From contig NZ_MBPP01000046.1 in assembly GCF_001858325.1 (NCBI RefSeq), forward strand, positions 1-48,313: a stretch of 48,313 nt of DNA. The letters run 5' to 3'. The DNA comes from Marinobacter sp. AC-23 (lineage in GTDB: Bacteria > Pseudomonadota > Gammaproteobacteria > Pseudomonadales > Oleiphilaceae). This document shows, in pieces, positions 46,200 through 48,313 of the stretch (positions within the stretch are counted from its first letter, which is position 1; each line of letters begins with the position of its first letter). The notes under the pieces were generated by a model, which was given only the letters and a program-made list of their open reading frames with translations, did not search any database and was not told the origin of the DNA. The position numbers and the translations under genes were made by a program.

Positions 46200-47212
46200 A
46201 AGGCTATAGAAAAACTCAAAACTGAGCCAGCATTCCACCGCCTTCGTTTTATTATTTTCAGCCGGCGATTCTGCCGGCAATATCCCATTGTTGGATTAGG
46301 CGGTTGTTTTAGCCGCCAACCTCTGTATTTCTGCATTTCGACTCCCAGGAATCATGCCCCCGAGGGCTTCCGGAGTGGTTTTCTTTCCACGGATCATTCC
46401 GCCATCCGCCCATAGTTCGCCAGTTTCTCAATGTTGTGTACCAAGCAGTACAACTGCCACTGGCCCATCCTTGGGCTGTTCGTCTTTAGGAAGCGATCCA
46501 CTTTATGCAAACTCGTCCAGAGAGAGAACCGTCTTTGCCCGGCGGATATCCCGGTCCAGCTCGGCCTCGGTTTCCGCCTCGTCCCGTTCGTGGTGTTCTT
46601 TCAGATGGTGGCGGATGAGTCGTTTGAGCTTCTGGCGTTTCTCCTCCAGCTCTTTAAAGGTTCCAGACCATTCCTTGGCGGCATTGGAGGACATCTTGCA
46701 ACCGTCGATGGCAAACAGTTCGTGGCCCAGCATGCCCTGTTCGTCACAGACCAGCAGCACCTGTTCGAACAGCTCCTCAATCTCATCAGCATGGCTGCTG
46801 ACGAACTTGGCCAGGGTGGTGAAATGGGGAACCGTGTCGCAGGACAGCGCTTTGAAGATGACATTGGTCTCACAGCACCACTGGATTTCCCGGCTAGAGG
46901 TAATGCCACGGGAATAGGCAAACAAAATGACAGGCAACAGGATGGCTGGATCATAGGCCCGTCGGCCCGTGTCCTTGTTGCGGTACCTCGGATAAAAGAC
47001 CGACAGATCCAGCTTGTGTTGAATCAGGCAATGCACGGCATGTTCGAAGGTGCCGGGCTGGAGCTGCTCTTTATAATTCACCACGAGAAGGGTGTCCTGA
47101 TCGTGGTTATAGGGCCTGAAGCGGGGCCTAGCTTTGGGCATCTGACGGCTCCTTGTCTGTTTGCCTAATCCTATCAAACCGAAGCGTGATTTCGGGGTTT
47201 TTCTACAGCCTC
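46200..47212 (-). mobile_element. IS1182-family insertion sequence, internally deleted, inside an attC site
   Basis: The ends are imperfect inverted repeats: AAGGCTATAGAAAAACTC on the left (46200-46217) and GAGGCTGTAGAAAAACCC on the right when read from the other strand (15 of 18 match). AAC is duplicated on both sides (46197-46199 and 47213-47215). Removing the element rejoins GCTTCGC to GTTATGT, the attC core. At 1013 bp it is shorter than usual for IS1182 elements, which fits the missing middle of its transposase. Confidence 0.75.
46394..47141 (-). pseudogene. IS1182-family transposase, internal deletion and frameshift
   Basis: Starts at 47141 (PKARPRFRPYNHDQDTLLVVNY) with the usual N-terminal domain 'RNKDTGRRAYDPAILLPVILFAYSRG', 'LCDEQGMLGHELFAIDGCKMSSNAAKEWSG' and the coiled 'ELEEKRQKLKRL'. 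The frame stops near 46502. In another frame 'HKVDRFLKTNSPRMG' leads to the normal C-terminus 'QWQLYCLVHNIEKLANYGRMAE'. The middle third, with the last DDE-type catalytic residue, is missing. The element cannot move by its own enzyme. Confidence 0.75.
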
Positions 47213-47279
47213 AACGCGAAGCTTTGCGGCGTACCGGAGCACAGCGTAGGTGCGTCCGCCAACAGCCACTTGTTAGCAA
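47213..47279 (-). other. attC-like site, 5' part, interrupted by the IS1182 element
   Basis: On the minus strand TGCTAACAAGTGGCTGTTGGCGG… reaches CGCAAAGCTTCGCGTT, where the insertion begins. The last bases of the site (GTTATGTGA) lie beyond the element at 46199-46191. GGCTGTTGGCGG and CCGCAAAGCT pair imperfectly as L''-L'. The stop codon of the 233-aa gene lies in its first bases, common in cassettes. Confidence 0.7.
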
Positions 47280-47974
47280 ATTTCTTTTATCGCTTGATCA
47301 AGAAAAACAAAGGGATCTTTTTCTGGGCTCCTTAAGCCTATAAACAGCTTCATTAGCGGAACATGCTCGGGCATACCCGGTTTAACTTGATAGTCGACAG
47401 GCTTTTTGTTCACAACATAGCCCTCAACGTGAAAACCGCTGTAGGTCTCTTCAAAGGTGATTCGCAGCCCAGTCGCAGTCTTGCCCAATTCGTGCGGCCG
47501 ACGCCCACGACTGGCATAAGCTTGCTCGTATTCAACCTGCCCGTAAAACCCAAAAAATATCTCGTTGGTCAGCTTTACGAATAGAGTTGCAACATCGACA
47601 GCATCCTCAGTAAACGCTCTTTCTGGCGATTTAAAATCATGTTCTAAGGTATTTCGAACTTTATTGACTTTATTTAAAATTCGTGGAGCAACGATACCAA
47701 TTTCCTTAAGTCTCTCGACCCGCCCAGGGAAAGAAGATCCTTTCTTTAACCCAAGCACTTTGATAAGAGCCTCTATTTGAACATCTATCGCGCGCTTTGC
47801 ATTTGCTAACGCATTGATATTACCTTGGTTGTCGTTGTGATCCAGATCTCGTTCTGCAGCATCTAGATAATGATCGCCAGTGTTATCAAAAGGAAAATCC
47901 AGCGACCCCATCCCATAGAGTCCCCATTCAACAAGTTCGCTTCTGTACTTATCTAAATAGACTGAAAGATCCAC
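47273..47974 (-). CDS. Cassette-encoded protein with HEPN-like R-x4-H motif
   Basis: 233 aa from a GTG at 47974, 14 nt after the attC core GTTAGCT, with GAGG upstream. The helical N-terminal half has 'NINALANAKRAIDVQIEALIKVLGL', 'RILNKVNKVRNTLEHDFKSP' and 'DAVDVATLFVKLTNEIFFGFYG'. The RNTLEH segment is an R-x4-H motif in a helix context, as in HEPN-type RNases common in toxin and phage-defence systems. The C-terminal half is beta-rich and unknown. The stop overlaps the next attC. The HEPN call is a pattern match only. Confidence 0.5.
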   Translation of the reverse strand: MDLSVYLDKYRSELVEWGLYGMGSLDFPFDNTGDHYLDAAERDLDHNDNQGNINALANAKRAIDVQIEALIKVLGLKKGSSFPGRVERLKEIGIVAPRILNKVNKVRNTLEHDFKSPERAFTEDAVDVATLFVKLTNEIFFGFYGQVEYEQAYASRGRRPHELGKTATGLRITFEETYSGFHVEGYVVNKKPVDYQVKPGMPEHVPLMKLFIGLRSPEKDPFVFLDQAIKEIC

Positions 47975-47987
47975 TAAAACCTCGTAA

Positions 47988-48054
47988 AGCTAACGCTTGC
48001 AGCATGCGCGCCTGCGGAATGAAGCCGAAGGCGAAATGTAGTAGCGTCGCCGTG
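47988..48054 (-). other. Half attC-like site beside the IS110-family element
   Basis: On the minus strand the 3' arm GCATGCTGCAAGCGTTAGCT ends with the core GTTAGCT (47994-47988), and a CGCCTTCGGC apex-like segment lies before it. The matching 5' arm is not present, because IS110-family sequence follows. IS1111-group members of IS110 are known to insert into attC sites, so it may be an interrupted site. Confidence 0.5.
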
Positions 48055-48313
48055 CCTGCACTTGATACTGATTGAGCCTTCTCCCCAGCACAGCGGTTAC
48101 CCGCTAAGCTGGAAGGCGACCAAGCACTACAAGGGAGAAGACTCATGAACTTTTACCATAGCACTCACCGTCATTATTGTGGAATCGACCTGCACGCTCG
48201 CAGTCTGTACGTCTGCATCCTCGACCAGCAAGGCGAGGTGTTGTTGCACAAAGAAATCAAGGCCCGACCGGAACCGCTTCTAGCACTGCTCGAACCCTTT
48301 CGCGATGACCTTG
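48055..48313 (+). mobile_element. IS110-family insertion sequence, left end (partial)
   Basis: The element begins somewhere near 48030-48060; the boundary cannot be fixed because its terminal repeats are subterminal or absent in this family. It continues beyond the window. It encodes the transposase at 48145. Confidence 0.6.
48145..48313 (+). CDS. IS110-family transposase (partial, N-terminal 56 residues)
   Basis: The ATG at 48145 follows AAGGGAG. The visible beginning 'HYCGIDLHARSLYVCILDQQGEVLLHKEIKARPE' contains the first catalytic Asp of the DEDD (RuvC-like) domain in GIDLH. The gene runs off the window. It is on the opposite strand to the cassette genes. Confidence 0.85.
   Translation, partial: MNFYHSTHRHYCGIDLHARSLYVCILDQQGEVLLHKEIKARPEPLLALLEPFRDDL

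Larger units (their letters stand above)
42345..47994 (-). mobile_element. Integron-type gene cassette array
   Basis: All genes here are on the minus strand and separated by attC-like sites. From right to left: half attC (47988-48000 onward), 233-aa gene, attC interrupted by an IS (47213-47279 and 46192-46199), 72-aa gene, attC (45840-45932), PAAR-Tle1 plus DUF2931 genes, attC (43128-43205), racemase-like gene. Each gene starts shortly after the GTTATGT/GTTATCT/GTTAGCT core and ends just before the next site, the standard cassette geometry. The integrase is not in the window and would be expected to the right. Confidence 0.8.

Noticed and set aside
46193..46296. An apparent attC running from ATCCAAC to GTTATGT on the minus strand.
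   Set aside because: The bases from 46200 on match the terminal repeat of the IS1182 element, so the similarity is better explained by the insertion sequence end and its non-coding tail.

Overview
The window looks like chromosome of a marine gammaproteobacterium close to Marinobacter. This is inferred from gene content and protein similarity recalled from memory, not from a search. Most of it is moderately GC-rich housekeeping and metabolic DNA. An AT-rich stretch lies near 36.3-37.7 kb, and a mobile, integron-like region runs from about 42.3 kb to the right end.

Layout. 0-5.4 kb: the end of an FtsX-type permease gene, a periplasmic binding protein, an SCP2-like protein with an iron alcohol dehydrogenase, an M48 protease lipoprotein and two tandem hotdog thioesterases. 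5.5-11.2 kb: a 29-bp inverted repeat element, htpG, a DUF2835 gene, katG and dusC. 11.3-16.8 kb: an exported metallo-beta-lactamase-fold protein, a YbiI-type zinc-finger protein, a DUF1499 membrane protein, a methyltransferase, an exported 143-aa protein, an ECF sigma/anti-sigma pair and a CsbD protein. 16.8-22.6 kb: a YkgJ-type cysteine-cluster protein, an NTF2-like protein, a lemA-TPM-TPM operon, yajD, rlmF and a diguanylate cyclase. 22.9-28.0 kb: a six-gene minus-strand operon (phnD-phnC-phnE-phnE-HAD phosphatase-DeoR regulator) with a palindromic DeoR-type operator before phnD. 28.3-35.6 kb: MscS, ogt and an Ada-AlkA fusion, DUF3297, a CAP-domain protein, a 7TM diguanylate cyclase and a semialdehyde dehydrogenase. 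35.7-42.3 kb: a truncated LysE exporter, a PEP-CTERM protein, a galactose-oxidase-like protein, a small lipoprotein, a DinB remnant, a PaiB-like protein and a zinc-type oxidoreductase.

The most interesting part is 42.3-48.3 kb. It reads as a minus-strand integron cassette array. Two intact attC-like sites are visible (45840-45932 and 43128-43205). A third is split by an internally deleted IS1182-type element. A fourth half-site lies beside an IS110-family transposase. The cassettes carry a protein with a HEPN-like R-x4-H motif, a 72-aa protein, a type VI secretion effector/immunity module and a racemase-like protein. The effector module is a PAAR domain followed by a Tle1/DUF2235 phospholipase, with a DUF2931 lipoprotein behind it. 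No integrase gene lies in the window; it would be expected to the right of 48.3 kb.

A caution applies throughout. At least 17 conserved reading frames are broken by single missing bases, mostly in short homopolymers. The genes affected include katG, rlmF, the anti-sigma factor, alkA, the aldehyde dehydrogenase and the PAAR-Tle1 gene. Nearly every break is repaired by adding one base, which points to sequencing or assembly error rather than widespread gene decay. Coordinates below give the whole reconstructed gene where I could follow the frame across the break.
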